Of a stretch of DNA of 64,000 nucleotides, positions 27,109 through 40,300 are shown in pieces. The position numbers were made by a program, and so were the translations under genes. This DNA comes from Sapria himalayana. Lineage: Eukaryota > Streptophyta > Magnoliopsida > Malpighiales > Rafflesiaceae. The stretch is taken from positions 162,104 to 226,103 of the forward strand of contig JAREIK010002979.1 of NCBI GenBank assembly GCA_029783825.1. Reading direction: 5' to 3'. The notes under the pieces were generated by a model, which had not been told where the DNA came from, made no database searches, and saw only the letters and a program-made list of their open reading frames with translations. Within the stretch, counting starts at the first letter, position 1. Every line of letters begins with the position of its first letter.

Positions 27109-29430
27109 GAAATGAAAGTTGAAATGACAATAGGCTGCATGGTATTGAATTTATGCACACATGTAGGTTTATATAGAAATCCACCGAAGCAAGAAAACCT
27201 GAAAAAAACCAAAGAAAAAAATGAGAAAAAAATTGTAATGCACAAGAAAAGAACACAAGGTAGCTCACCTTTGTATTCCATTCCCCACTTTGAGTTTTAC
27301 AATGACTATCTTCTCAGTCAGGTTGTTAAGAAATGGCTTGGGATTAACGGGGATGGTCTACAATATTAAGCAATAAAAAAACTAATGAAGGGTGCTATCA
27401 TTCTCGTTTGCATCAAATATTTTTCTGCATTAATGTAAAAATTCATAGGCATGTATATATGCAATATACATGCATGCAACATGATTATATTATACCTATA
27501 TGTGTCCAAACACACACATGCACACATTATTTTTCTATCTTCTCATATTTTTTTATCTTATCCATATAATGCACCTTTCTAGATAACCTGAACCATTGAT
27601 ACATGGAAATGGTCATTACCAAAAATCAAAATCTTTTTTTTCTAATCTACATATATCCCTCATGAAGTAAAATTTATTATTAAGTTTTTTTCTTGAAAAA
27701 ACTATAAGGAAAGTTTTTTTTGGAAAAATAAATGATTATTTAAAAGAATATTTGATGGTTGTGAGCATGAATAGTTAATCTTGTTTTGATGCACAAGAAA
27801 ATTAAAGCTAGTATTAATATCATTCACGAAAGCATAAAATCTATGAATATCCCGTGTACACAAAAAATTATATCAAACAAGAAAACTTGATTACTACTTC
27901 ATACAAATTTTTTTTACCACTCATTATCATCATTGATATCTTATCTCAACACAATTGTGAACAGATGTTACTCTAACCATAAGAACATGAGTTCAATCAA
28001 CAAGAATACCAGATATACATTATTGGGATGCTTTTCAAATCACCTATCATGATGTTCGAATAGATGTCTTATATGCACTCCATTTCCATTATTATAGCCC
28101 ATCTAGCTTCTCTACACAACTTCTCAGTTTCAAAGCATACAATTTGTCACTAATGTAATCTGATCCACCTTGATAAGAAGGGTCTATGCCCAATGCAAGG
28201 AACCAAATCAAATTAAAAACAAATAAAACAAAAAAAAACAAACACTTTCACAGCTTAATGTTATGACAAGCCTTTTACAAACTCATAAAGAAATCAAAAT
28301 CTTGCCTTTTGCTTGTTTATGAGGTCGTAGAGTATCTTATCTGGCTCATTAAACACAGATTCAGCAACATCCACCTCTATGGGTCACATATGGCATTGAT
28401 GTAGTAGGAATCGAGGCCTAAGCCATGTGAGTAATGATTTCAATAACACATAGTGGGAGTGCTATTGTTTTGATAACATACAATGAGCATGCAAAAATTT
28501 GCATAGCACATAATGTGTGGGTAATCATTTTAGCAAGAGCACAGTGTATGCACTCCTTCTAAGAGTTTACATCTCTTTCCGACACATCCCGCCTAGAGTT
28601 TATCTTTCCCTGGGGTCACTTTTAATACCATGTAAAACATAAAATCACACAACATAAAATAAATATAATACACTTGAAGAATAACCTCATACAAACATAG
28701 CTTTTTATATAACATGTTATTTTTATTAGGGCAACTCACAGAATGTATAACCTCTATAGCACTCTCAAAGTGTACTTGTGTGTGCCAGGCATGCCTCAAT
28801 GTGTAAGACATGATAATTCTTCTTCCAAAAAGCTATCAATAGAACAACATATCAATTGATAAAATAGAGAACATGGCACCCAGTAAAACATAAGCAATAT
28901 CACAAACATCGTGCTCATCAATAAGATAGTTATATACAGTATATATATACATATAATACTGTAGTGTATATGTACATATACTGAGTATATATGTACATAT
29001 ATACCATAATATATAAACATATACACTACAATATATATGGATGTCTTATAGATATAGAACACCAGGTATAGATATAAATATAGAATAGTAGGTAAAGTAT
29101 TATCCCATTTATACTTCACAATGAAGGCACAAAAGATCACCATCAACATTAATAAGAATTATTAATATTATTTAAATTTTTGAAAATATATCTAAAAACT
29201 CTTATAGGAAGGCCTGGAAGACAAGCCACGAGCCATGTTTGGCGCATGAAAGTTTGAACCCTGTCTCCCTACAACCAAAACTTTTTCCCGGTCCTAAGGC
29301 CTATAAGGTGGTTGCTCTGCCTCACCACTCCCAGTAGCACCATGATCCTGTGCAGCTTTCCTAGAACTTTCTTCTCCTCTCCATGTGCTTGCATCAATGA
29401 TTTTGATCGCTTAGCTTCAAATAGCAAAAT
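27109..29430 (-). repeat. Duplicated segment, copy A (matches 43675-45990)
   Basis: A direct-orientation copy of 43675-45990, starting exactly at the base after the CACTA terminus (GAAATGAAAGTTGAA). Shared blocks include GGTCGTAGAG, the TATGGGTCACATATGGCATTGATG sentence, TAGAGTTTATCTTTCC and CATGCCTCAATGTGTAAGACATG. It contains palindromic TATATGTACATATA repeats at 28930-29040. The open frame 27106-27369 (..[16 protein letters not shown]) has a counterpart at 43757-44002, but I do not recognise it. The other copy is internal to the CACTA element at 37253-49191, so this one probably comes from a related element, now interrupted by the CACTA end at 27108. Confidence 0.8.
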
Positions 29431-30179
29431 TTTTATTATGATTCAACTTAATCTTGGAATATTAAAATAAAAAATAAAGAATAAATTACTGGAATGGAGA
29501 TCCAATGCTTTACAATAATATTGTTGCAAAGAATATGAAAAAATAATATTGTTATTGTATTTCAATGATTTACAATAATATTTAAATAACCATATGATAA
29601 TATTTTAACAACTTTCATTTATTAGTAATAAAGTTTGATAATACTCAAAATTCAATTAGAATAAATAAAACAAAGTGTCTTGATGTATTCTGAAGATATA
29701 CAATTGTATTCCATATATATTGATGATTTATATTTAGTTTTATTTATTACAATTTTTTTTAAAATGTAACAAATTTTTTAATATGAATAAATGGTTTAAA
29801 TTAAAATTCAATGAAGTTCAATGATGCTTGATATGTTTGTAAATATTCATGTCTCAGTTTTTTTTCAATGAATTTTAATGAGCTTTGTAATTAATCGATA
29901 ATTTATAACATTATTCCACATGTGTTCAATAAAATATATATATCTACACACAAAAAACAATATATATAAATAGTATATTTATATATAATAACTATATATA
30001 TATATATATTATAAACATAAATTAAATGTATGTATATATATATGTATATATTTACACATCAAAAACCAAAAGCTCGATACACTCATTCTTGAGATAAATG
30101 TGAGACTGCTTGGAGGTTGCAAGTTAAACCTCAACAAGCAACTAAAAAATGGTCAGGATAAGAAATCATGCCTCATTTC
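29431..30179. other. AT-rich stretch, no gene recognised
   Basis: No coding signal. There are repeated 'caatgatttacaataatatt' phrases near 29500-29590 and (TA)n near 29990-30010. Confidence 0.5.
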
Positions 30180-30830
30180 GTTATATTAAATTATATAGAG
30201 TTTTATATAGTTATACAAATATATATAAATAGTTATACACATATTGTTAAACATAATGTCATATGGTGTTATACATGTAATTATAAATATAGTTACATGT
30301 GGTTATACATATAGTTACACATATAGTTATACTTTTATTTATACATGTAGGTATATATATTTTTTCATATAATTTTATATATTTATACATATAATTATGT
30401 ATAGGTATAGATATAATAAAATACATTTTTATATACTAATATATAATTATATTTATTAAATACATGTTGTTAATTATATATTTAAATTTAGTTATGTATA
30501 ATGTTTTTATAGATATACATATAGTCAAGGATAATTATTTATAGTTATATGTTCTTATACATATAGTATCTTTAGTTAAAAATAAAGTTATATATAGTTA
30601 AACATATAATTGATATATAGATATAATCATACAAGTAGTTATAAGTAGTTATACATAAATATATACAAAGTTATAAACAAATATATAGATTTTTATATAT
30701 GCATATATATATATATATGTATACATAGTTACAAATAAAGTTATATTTAATTATATAGACTGTTACATAGTAATAAAATATTTATATATAGTTATACACA
30801 CTAAGTTTTGCAATTAGTTATACTAGACAT
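30180..30830 (+). repeat. TATAGTTATA satellite, single unit
   Basis: About one full unit of the 540-560-bp family. The minus strand near 30540-30580 reads GTATAAGAACATATAACTATAAATAATTAT, which matches the ARF insertion region with only one copy of the duplicated site. Confidence 0.8.
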
Positions 30831-31544
30831 GTAAAGTATTTCATGTGCAACACAACTTACAACCACTTAGAGTACAAATAGATGTTTGATAGATATATAA
30901 AGTACAACATATCCACAAATATTTATATATACGTAAATATAAATACTTTACGAACCTAAATATTTATATATAGTTATGTGAAGTACGTATAGACGTACTT
31001 TTATACTGTAGTATATACGTACATATATACCGAGTATTATACATAAGTTGGTGCATATATTTATTTGTAGACATGTATATATTGTCATACGCACACACTC
31101 ATTTACACACACACACACTTTTAAATATATAATTGCTCAAGCTGGTCTAGTCATCATCGTGCTTTGCTCACTGATGTAGGTAATAAAAGCCATGAATATT
31201 ATATATTTCCTAAAGATGTGAGATGAAGATATTTCTGGTCCTGGCTAACCAGGAAGCTAGAAGTTGGTCTTAAAAATCTTAGTAATTGTATTAATATGCA
31301 ATTATCACATGGTACAAAGTGAAAGTATGAGTAAATAAGTTTTTTGCTCTAGGTTTTGCAATAATTGGTTCTAATTATACTAAGTCTTATAATGTTGATG
31401 ATGATGATGCTCATATAATGTCATGCAATTATAGTTTAGGAGGAATATCGGGTCCTATTTTAGGAGAAGCAGCTCACCGCCTCATCTAAAACTCGCTCAA
31501 TCTCAAGTTGATTAGTTGAGCATCATCACCCTCCCTACTTTTAT
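30831..31544. other. No gene recognised; CA tract and palindromic repeats
   Basis: It contains TATATGTACATATA-type repeats (31000-31050), a short (CA)n at 31099-31109 and a (GAT)n run at 31397-31410. Short open stretches have no recognisable homology. Confidence 0.5.
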
Positions 31545-31675
31545 TATCAGCAATGGCAATGTAGTAGCAGTAGTGGCGGTATCAGTGGCAATGGCGATAG
31601 TGGCAGTAGCAATAGTGGCAGTGGCAATGGTAGCGGCAGCGGCAATAGCAGCAATAGCAACAAATACAATATATA
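31545..31675. repeat. GC-rich trinucleotide tract (GCAGTGGCG-type)
   Basis: Reverse-complement relative of 13750-14160, in the same position relative to the CACTA 3' end. Confidence 0.8.
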
Positions 31676-31865
31676 CGTACGTATAATACTATAGTATTTT
31701 ATGTACATATATACTAAGTATATATGTACTCAGTATATATGTACTCAGTATATATGTACACATAATACTATAGTTAATATGTACCTATACTGCAATAATA
31801 TATGTACAAGTGAAATGCTAGTATATATGTACATATATACTGTAGTATTATATATTTATCAAAAC
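31676..31865. repeat. Palindromic TATATGTACTCAG-type repeat
   Basis: Three near-identical units of about 17 bp, 'actcagtatatatgt', plus related units with 'actgtagtattat'. It corresponds to 13530-13745 in reverse orientation. Confidence 0.75.
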
Positions 31866-32757
31866 ATAGTTTTTTTTTATTTATTTTGCTTTGATTGAGT
31901 GGTTTAAATTTCTTTCAGATATAGTACATTGTTCCACATACGAATCTTGTATAAGTGAAGAGATTTTTTATTAGACATGATGCATCGTGACTCGGACAGC
32001 TTTTTCACAGCAGAAAGTTGGTGATGGAAGGAACATAGGGAGATAAAGCATCATCAATGCATGGATAGATTATACTTTATGCACTATCGGCAGATACATT
32101 GATGAATAATGTGTAATAATATTTTGTTATTTTTTTGTTTAAATAATGTAAAATATTATATTAGAATAAGTTATTTAATGATTTTTTTTAATTTATAAAT
32201 TATCATTTATAGTTTCTATTTTTATTCAATTTTATATAAAAATATTAAATTATTTAATTAAAAAATTTTAAAATAAATCAAATTATAAAAATAGTTTTAA
32301 AATTAAAATAGCTAGGGACAATTCTTTTACTTAATTAGCAACGGAAAATCCCTTGCTAAATTAGCTTGGGAATTTTTCCTAGCTAATTTAGTTAGGGATA
32401 ACTTTATTTTAGCAAAGGTTTTTTACTGCCACTAAATTTATTTTGCTAGGGACTTTTTCCATTGCTAATATTTTGCAACAAGCACTTTATTTAAGGAAAG
32501 CTTCCATCATTATATCTATTTAGCGATGGAAACTCTCAATTAGTTTGCTAATTTAGCTAGAGAAATTATTTTTTTAGCTAGGGATTTTTCAATCACTAAA
32601 TTATTAGTTAGGGACACTTTCCTCTCTAAATTTTAGTGACGGGCACTTTAAATTAGGAACAGTTCTATCGTTAATCCGTAGCTATGTTCGGTTTGGTGAT
32701 GGAAGATGCTTATTTAGCTAGGGAATTATCCCAGTTATAAGGGATTTTCTTGTAGTG
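31866..32757 (+). mobile_element. CACTA 3' end with subterminal repeats and terminus
   Basis: Reverse complement of 13130-13540 on its inner side. From about 32300 it carries repeated TAGCTAGGGA, TTGCTAA and GCAACAAGCACTTTA motifs, and it ends GATTTTCTTGTAGTG at 32757, a canonical CACTA terminus. No coding module remains next to it, so the rest of the element (to the left) is rearranged. Three bases after the end are TAT. Confidence 0.88.
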
Positions 32758-34479
32758 TATATATATGTACCATTTATATAAATATTTTAAACACAACATT
32801 ATATCAGAGTCAAAAATAAGGCATGGAAGAAGATGAGCTCTGATTATTTCTGTTCAAGTGAAAAAGGAATCATAGACGATAAGATTAACTAGTTAATGCA
32901 GTGCAAGCCATTGAGTAGAACAAGAGGTATTTTTTTTGTTTCTTCTTTATGCGTATCCGGTTTGTAGCATAAATCACGTTGTAATTTGTTTCAGATTTGT
33001 TAAGTTGGGGTTTGCATTTCATATCTGGTGGGGTTATGTTGGTTTGGTGATCATGAATATGACTAGGAAACAATATGCATGAAGAATGCTCCTTCTTTTT
33101 AGTTTTCTTAGTTAAATTATGAGTCCTTATTAGGCAGACTAATCGTTTGCATAATTGAAAGGTTTGAATATGTTGTTTTGGCCAATCATAGAGTCGGCAG
33201 AAAATAACAGCTAAGACCCTAGTGTTAGTTGTTATTTTTTGAGGCACCACTATTAGTGTCACCATTACCACATTTCTGCTACTGACTCCCTTCTTAGTCA
33301 GTCAGTGCCGCTACCCTATTTGATCACTATAATTCTACCAGCACCTATGCATCATAGTTTGTGTTAATGAGAGAAGGCATCCATAGTTTTTTTCCATTTA
33401 TAGGTTGTAATATTTGAAGCTATTGCTATTACTATATTTGTAGCAGATATGATGACATTTTTTAGCAGCTATCGTAGTTCACTTTTTCATTAAGTTGTGC
33501 AGGATGAACATCCTCCTCAGTTGGTTAAAGTATTATGTGATAAACTCAACTGGTGTAGAAGGGTACAACTCTTCCACTTATATGCGTTGCATTCATGATT
33601 AAGATGATAAAATCAACTAAGAATGATGGAAACCTAAGCAAAGATGGCCAGTAATAGTGAATGAAATTGATCACTAAACCTTTAATGTGCGAGCCATCAT
33701 GATCTTGATATGCCATTATCATGAGATGTCCATATCCTTTTGCTTTGACACTATCATACTGCTTATGCTGTTGCAGCCCAAGAATCTTCTTGATGTTTTT
33801 AATTTTTTTGCATCTAACGTAGGCATGGATTGGCCATCCTTCGCATCAACATCAATCACTTCTTCGGAAGGAATTGAGGTTAGACACATAGAATCCACCT
33901 GCCATGCATCCGAATTCATAAAGATATACCTAATTGATGGAATCAGTAATGGGAAACCATGCCGGACTGAAGCCAAAATATTTCATGAGCTCTATATTTT
34001 ATATAAATCGAATTTTTTATGTATTTTCTGATCCTAATTGTTCAAACCTAAAATGCATCATGTGTATCAAATATGATGTTTGATTCTAGTATCGTGCAAG
34101 TTCAATAAACTAAAAGATTTTTATCTCAGTAATGTTGATTTCTTCATCCAGATTATGTATGGGTTAGTTCTAGAGCTGATGTACGAGAAGACCAAATACA
34201 TGCTTTATTCTCACGATGTGTCATATGGCTCCGATGGTGGTCATCAATCTGTTACTAGATTCTTTCTTGGTGATGATTCCAATAGCTATTGGGTAATTAT
34301 TTTATTTCTTCAATGTTCTAAAATAGTCTGTTGGAAATTCAATATTTGTATTATGGATAAAATATTGCACAATGAATGGTAAATGCTATATATGTGCGGC
34401 AAAACTACATAATTCTTTGAATCAGGATTCTTCATGCATATTGGTAAATGCTATATATGTGATGGTCATATATATAATT
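32758..34479. other. Unassigned stretch, no recognised gene
   Basis: Less repetitive than its surroundings, flanked by CACTA 3' ends on both sides. Open frames exist (33687-34031 and 34080-34382 on +, 32885-33271 on -), but none has a domain I recognise. A polypyrimidine-TTGCAG just before 33777 could be a splice acceptor ahead of a 75-codon open stretch. It could be host DNA, a captured gene fragment or unrecognised transposon DNA. Confidence 0.45.
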
Positions 34480-34735
34480 TTGCTAAATTAATAAGTTTCC
34501 AACCTTCATATCATTTAAGTTTGAATTGATGTATATGTTGAAAATGAAAGAAGTGGATGATAAGATAAAAAAAATGAAGAATGCAATACAATAGGAGATG
34601 ACATATATGGAGTCAAAGTTAGCAGCCTTGATAAGATAGATAGCACACAGAATTCCAGTAGAGTATCCACACATGAGATCCTATCACAAATGCATCATAT
34701 GATGAGGATGATGATTTAGTTTAAAATAATTATAT
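34480..34735 (+). pseudogene. CACTA second-ORF C-terminal fragment
   Basis: The plus-strand translation gives MKEVDDKIKKMKNAIQ, then a stop, then EMTYMESKLAALIR, a stop, and IAHRIPVEYP. This matches the C-terminal coiled-coil tail of the second ORF at 14680-14800 (MSYMESQLATLAQHIAFRDP) and 47170-47300 (MESQLVALMQHITFQDP). Only the last ~80 codons remain, with stops. Confidence 0.7.
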
Positions 34736-35035
34736 ACCTATGTTATTTTGTAAAAAAATAAAATTGTGAAAATAGCTTTGGAATTAAAATTGGAAGGGAA
34801 TTTTCCATAGCAAATTTAGCTAGAGAATTTTCTATACATTTTCAATCGAAAATTATTAATTACTATTCTTAATTACAATCAAAAATAGCATGGGAAAAAT
34901 TATAATTAGCTACAGAATTTCTGTCATTAAAAAATTTGCTAGGGATTTTTCGCGTTAATATTTTATGAAGAGCACTTTAGATTGGGATAATTTTCATCAA
35001 TAATTTGTCAATATTCTATTTTAGCGATGGGAAAA
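34736..35035 (+). mobile_element. CACTA 3' subterminal region, truncated by GATA array
   Basis: Similar to 32260-32700 (GTGAAAATAGCTTTGGAATTAAAAT, TTTAGCTAGAGAATTTTC, TTTTGCTAGGGATTTTT, GAGCACTTTAGATTGGGA). It stops at TTTTAGCGATGGGAAAATC and passes directly into GATA repeat with no TGTAGTG terminus. Confidence 0.75.
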
Positions 35036-35732
35036 TCTTATATAGATAGATTGATAGATCAAAAGATATTTACATAGATAGATAGACAGACAGACAGATA
35101 GATAGATAGATAGATAGATATATAGATATATAGATAGACAAATTGATAGACATATAGATAGAAAAATATATGATAGATAGATAGATAGATACAAATAGAT
35201 ATACATATAGATAAATAGATGGATAGATTGATAAATAGATAGATTGATAGGTAGATTGATAATAATATTAATAGACAAAATGATAAATAGATAGATAGAC
35301 ATATTGAGAGATAGTTAGGTATATAGTTAGATAGAGAGATGGATAGACAAATAGATTCACATATAGATAGACAAAAAGATAGACAGATAGGTAATCATAT
35401 AAATAGACAGATAAATAGACAAATAGATATATAGATAGATAGAGAGGTAGATATATAGATAGATAGACAGAGAGACAGAAAAACAAATAGATAGATTGAT
35501 TTATAGACAGATTGATACACCGAGTGATAGATAGATTGATAGACAGATTGAAAGTTAGAAAGATAAATAAAAAGATAGGCATATTCATAGAGAGATAGGT
35601 AGACATATACATAGAAAGATACATAGATTGTTTGATAGATAGATAGACACAATGATAGGAAAATTGATATAAAGATTGATAGAGAGATTGATAGATAGAT
35701 AGATAGATAGATAGATAGGTTGATAGATAGTC

Positions 35733-35766
<34 letters not shown>

Positions 35767-37252
35767 ATAGATAGATAGATATATGGATAGACAGACAGAC
35801 AGATAGATAGATAAATAGATAGATAGATAGGTAAGTAGGTAGGTAGGTAGATAGATGGATAAAAAAACATATAAATTGACATATAAATATATATTAGATA
35901 GAGAAATAGATATATAGATAGATACATAGATATATAGATATATAGATATATAGATATATAGATTTATAGATAGACAAATTTAAACATAGAAAGATAGCTA
36001 GTTAGATCAACATATAGATAGACCGATAGATTGCCAGATAGATATAGATAGATAGATAGATAGATAGACAGATAGATAATTAGTTATTTAGATAGATAGA
36101 TTATATAAAAAAATATATAGACAAATATATAGATAGATTGATAGACATATAGCTATATAGATAGATAGACAAATACATATATATATATATAGATAAGGAA
36201 ATAGATAGAAAAAATGATTGATAGTTAGATAGATTGATATATAGACATATTGATAGATTGATTGATAGACATTGTTAGGCAGATAGATAGTTGATAGATA
36301 GATATATTGATAGAAAGATAGATACACATAGATAGACATATAAATATAAAAATAAATAGAGAGATAGATAGATAGATAGATACTGAGATTGATAGATAGA
36401 CAAATAGAAAGAAAGAAAGAAAGATAGATAGATAAATAGACATATTGATAGACAAATAGATTAGTAGGTAGATAGATAGGTCGATAGATAGGTCGATAGA
36501 TAGATAGATAGAGCGATAGAGAGATAGTGAGACAAATAGATAGATTGATAGAGATAGACAAAGAGACAAATAGATAAATAGATTAATATACAGACAGACA
36601 GACAGATAGATATATAGATAGATAGACAAATGGATAGACAAATAGATAGATAGATAGATAGATAGATTTATCGATAGATAGATATACAAATAGATAAATA
36701 GATAGATAGATTGATCGACAAATAGATAGATTGACAGGCAGATAGATAGATTGATAGATAGATAAATAGATAGATAGATAGATAGATAGATATAAAGAAT
36801 GACAGATAGAGAGACATAATAATAGATAAATAGATAGATTGACAGATACATAGACAAATAGATAGATCAGAAAGATAGATAGATAGATAGATAGACAGAT
36901 AGATAAATAGATAAATAGAATAATTGACAAATTTATTGACAGATTGATAGGCAGATCGATAGAGAGATAGATAAACAATTTTTTAGATAGATAAGTAGAT
37001 AAATATATAGAGACATAGATAGATTGATAGATAGAAATATTGATAGACTAATAGATAAACAAATAGATAGACAGATTGATAAAAAGATTGATATACAGAA
37101 TGGTAGATAGTTTGATATACAAATTTATAGATAAATTAATAGATTCGGATATATCGATAGATTGATTGATTGATTGAAAAATATATAGATATTTAGATAG
37201 ATAAATACATACACAGAGATATAAACAAATATATAGATAGATAAATAGAGAT
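35036..37252. repeat. GATA/GACA microsatellite array 2, left part
   Basis: Same composition and strand sense as 1-4785, with a (TA)n run at about 35737-35762. It ends one base before a CACTA terminus at 37253. The array resumes at 49192 with the same strand sense, consistent with one array split by a CACTA insertion. Confidence 0.92.
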
Positions 37253-37357
37253 CACTAAAAGAAAAATCACAAATAGCTTTTAAAATTTTCTATCTAAATG
37301 GAGTTTTTCTATAGCTAAAGTGGATATAAAGATGGATTAACAACGGAACCTTTCCTA

Positions 37358-37365
37358 ATCTAAAG
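37358..37365. repeat. hAT target-site duplication, left (ATCTAAAG)
   Basis: Eight bases directly before the hAT terminus. The partner ATCCAAAG at 40645-40652 has one mismatch. Flanks on both sides are CACTA 3' subterminal sequence, so the insertion site is known. Confidence 0.82.
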
Positions 37366-40300
37366 TAGAAGTGTCAAATGGGTCGTGTTGGGCCGACCCG
37401 GCATGGTTTTTGGCGGCCCAACCATGCTACAATGTCGGGCTAGGCACGTCTACAGTAACTATGCCATGCCTGACCCTACATGGTTTATTAAAGCAAGGCT
37501 CAATATGCCTCAGTTTGCACGACCGGTTTTAGGTCGTGCCTAGTCAAGCATGTATGAGGTGGTTTAAAAAAAGTTAAAATTTTTTTTATTTTTTGTTTAG
37601 AATATTTATATAATTATAAAATATAAATTAGATAATATTTAAAAATATTTAAATTGTAATTTGTAAATATTTGAATAATGATAAAGTTTATTTTTTCATG
37701 TTGTTTGTATTAATTATGTTTTAATTAGATTATAATTTATTAGAATTATATTTTATAAATTTTAATGAAATTATTAAAAAAAAATAAAATAAACACAAAA
37801 TTTATTTAACAAAAATAACAATGTCACACTCAAAGCCATGTGCCAAATGGCCAAACTAAACTAAATACAATTTAATTAAAAATAAGTACAAAACATCGAA
37901 ATCAAAAATCAAAATCAAGCATTACTCATAAGGAAAAGCATAACTATAACAAAAGTATAGCTATCTGCATGTCGCAATCTGGAAATCATCAACCGTCAAG
38001 CATCAAGTAGCAACCTCATCAATCATCCATTCTCTTATCATTATCATCCTTGACCTCAATATCAATATCACTATCACATGGATCATCATCAGCAATCAAC
38101 TCGCCCGCATTCATTGTAGTCCCACTCCCAGTCCCAGCATGATCCTCGATGCTAAACATCGAATCCTTTCAATCCTTCATGCATACTAAAGCCTCAACAA
38201 TATCTTGACATAATCTATATCACTTATCCAAAATCACATTCACTACAATAGAAAAACTAGGCTCTATGCTATGCTCGACACTAGAGGAGTCAATAGATCC
38301 CGTGCTATCTTAGATAGCACGGGAAAGGTAGACTCATATGATTTCCACCACTATAATATATCAGGATTCTTAGTATCAGAATGTGATAGGATTGAGCAGT
38401 AATTGATATCTAAGTACCGAGATAGCTCGCTCCTATTCGACGGTCCACCTTGTCATTTCCCCCTAGCTAACTAAATAGAAAAATCATCATCTCCGAATAT
38501 GGTATCAATGTTCGTACTCATAGCCTTACTACTACTATCACCATATGTAGTATCATATTATGTGAAAAGGTTAGTCAACTTCTCGTGGATGAACCTTTTA
38601 GGAAAGTCTTCCAGGTTCATGCACGAGGAAATGTAAGTCAAAATATTATCTATCTCTTCCACCTTAACCCTAAGGTCCATGCATGTAGTGAGATAATAAA
38701 GAGATGGAATGGTTTACAAGTACTTTAAATACTTGGTTTCCATCTCTGTAACCATATGGCTAAGTTTTGGATCAGCTTGATACTTCCTAAACATGCTACT
38801 AATATTGCATATGCACCTGAGTGCACTGTAAGTCATGGGAGTATAAACCAATGAACACATATTCATGTCATAAAAAATCTTTAGGAATTTCATAAATTAA
38901 AATTTTAAAGCCCATTTAGTGTCGTCAATAAAAAGTTCATCACTCTTACTATTGACATAGTATGATATCACGTATTTGTATCCAACACATGACACCAACA
39001 TTAGGTACGTGTAATTCAAACAATATCTCACATCCGATTGGAATTTATTCTTCTTAAGATTCACATACAAACAGAGACTACCGAGCTCCAATTGTTTGCG
39101 AGGCATGCAAATATATTTTAGTGAGTTACATATGTTTTCCAAAGCACGGAAACACACCTTCATCCCCACATGTAGAATCATGTTAACCACGAGACACATG
39201 CATCAGACGTAGAAAATATCTTTTAATGGTGCGTATTTAATATTCCTAACAAACATGTTAATTACTACTCCATTATTAGATGCATTGTCGATTGTGATAC
39301 TAAAAATTTTATTTTAAATTTTATATTTTCTTAAGATTTTTATCATACACACAAAAATGGCAGACCCATCATGAGGATGAAGAATCTCGGAGAATCCTAA
39401 ATTTTTTTATTCACGGGCCATTTAGAATCTACATAGTGGGCAGTGAGACATGCATAAGATGCACCATCGTTACTAGTCCAGATATCAGATATCACGGACA
39501 TCACTCTACTATATACCATAAATTCATTAATAACTCGCTATGGCATATGAAGGGGGTAAACTTTGAGACTGAACTAGATACAGTCTCAAAAAATGTAGAG
39601 CTAAGTTGGGTTTGCCTAAGATCTAATGTACCATGTGTTTTGGTGCATAATTCGGCATGATTTTTAAGATGTCCAGTTCCAAACGCACTCTTACAAGTTA
39701 AAATTTTTTACAATATTAGTACAGTGCCATTTATTCTTCCTCACCCCTAATATTTTGTTATTTTATTATATTAAATTGAGTCCAAAATATAGAATTCCTC
39801 CTTGTTTTTTGTTTTTTAGATATTTGGGCTGAGACGACCTGAGAAACCAAAGTTTCAGCAGCATCGGACTTTTGTGTAAGATTTTCATTTTCTAAATTTA
39901 AATTAATTTTATTAGTATTTGTATTTGTCATTTTTTTTGGTTTTGTTAGACAAGAGGATAGCTTAAATAGTATAGAGAGAGAAAAAATAGAAATACCCAT
40001 AAAGTAGTGTAAAGGAAAAGCACGTGCACTAAAAATCTAACTTCTAAAGACCAATGCAAATACCAACTAAAGACGAGCCTAATTTGTGAGACCTAAAAAG
40101 CCGAGCCAAAATCCTGGGAGATAGAAGTTTAGGAGAGAAGTTTGAAAGAGAGAGAATGTGAGATTTTATATTTTTGAAAAACTTAAAAAATAGAGAGGGG
40201 GTGGGGGGCTTTTATAGAAAAAAATTTAGAATTTTTTTTGAATTTTTTAATAATTTTTTTGGGGCAGAATCATATGGGTCGTCGGATTCTGCCCCATAGC

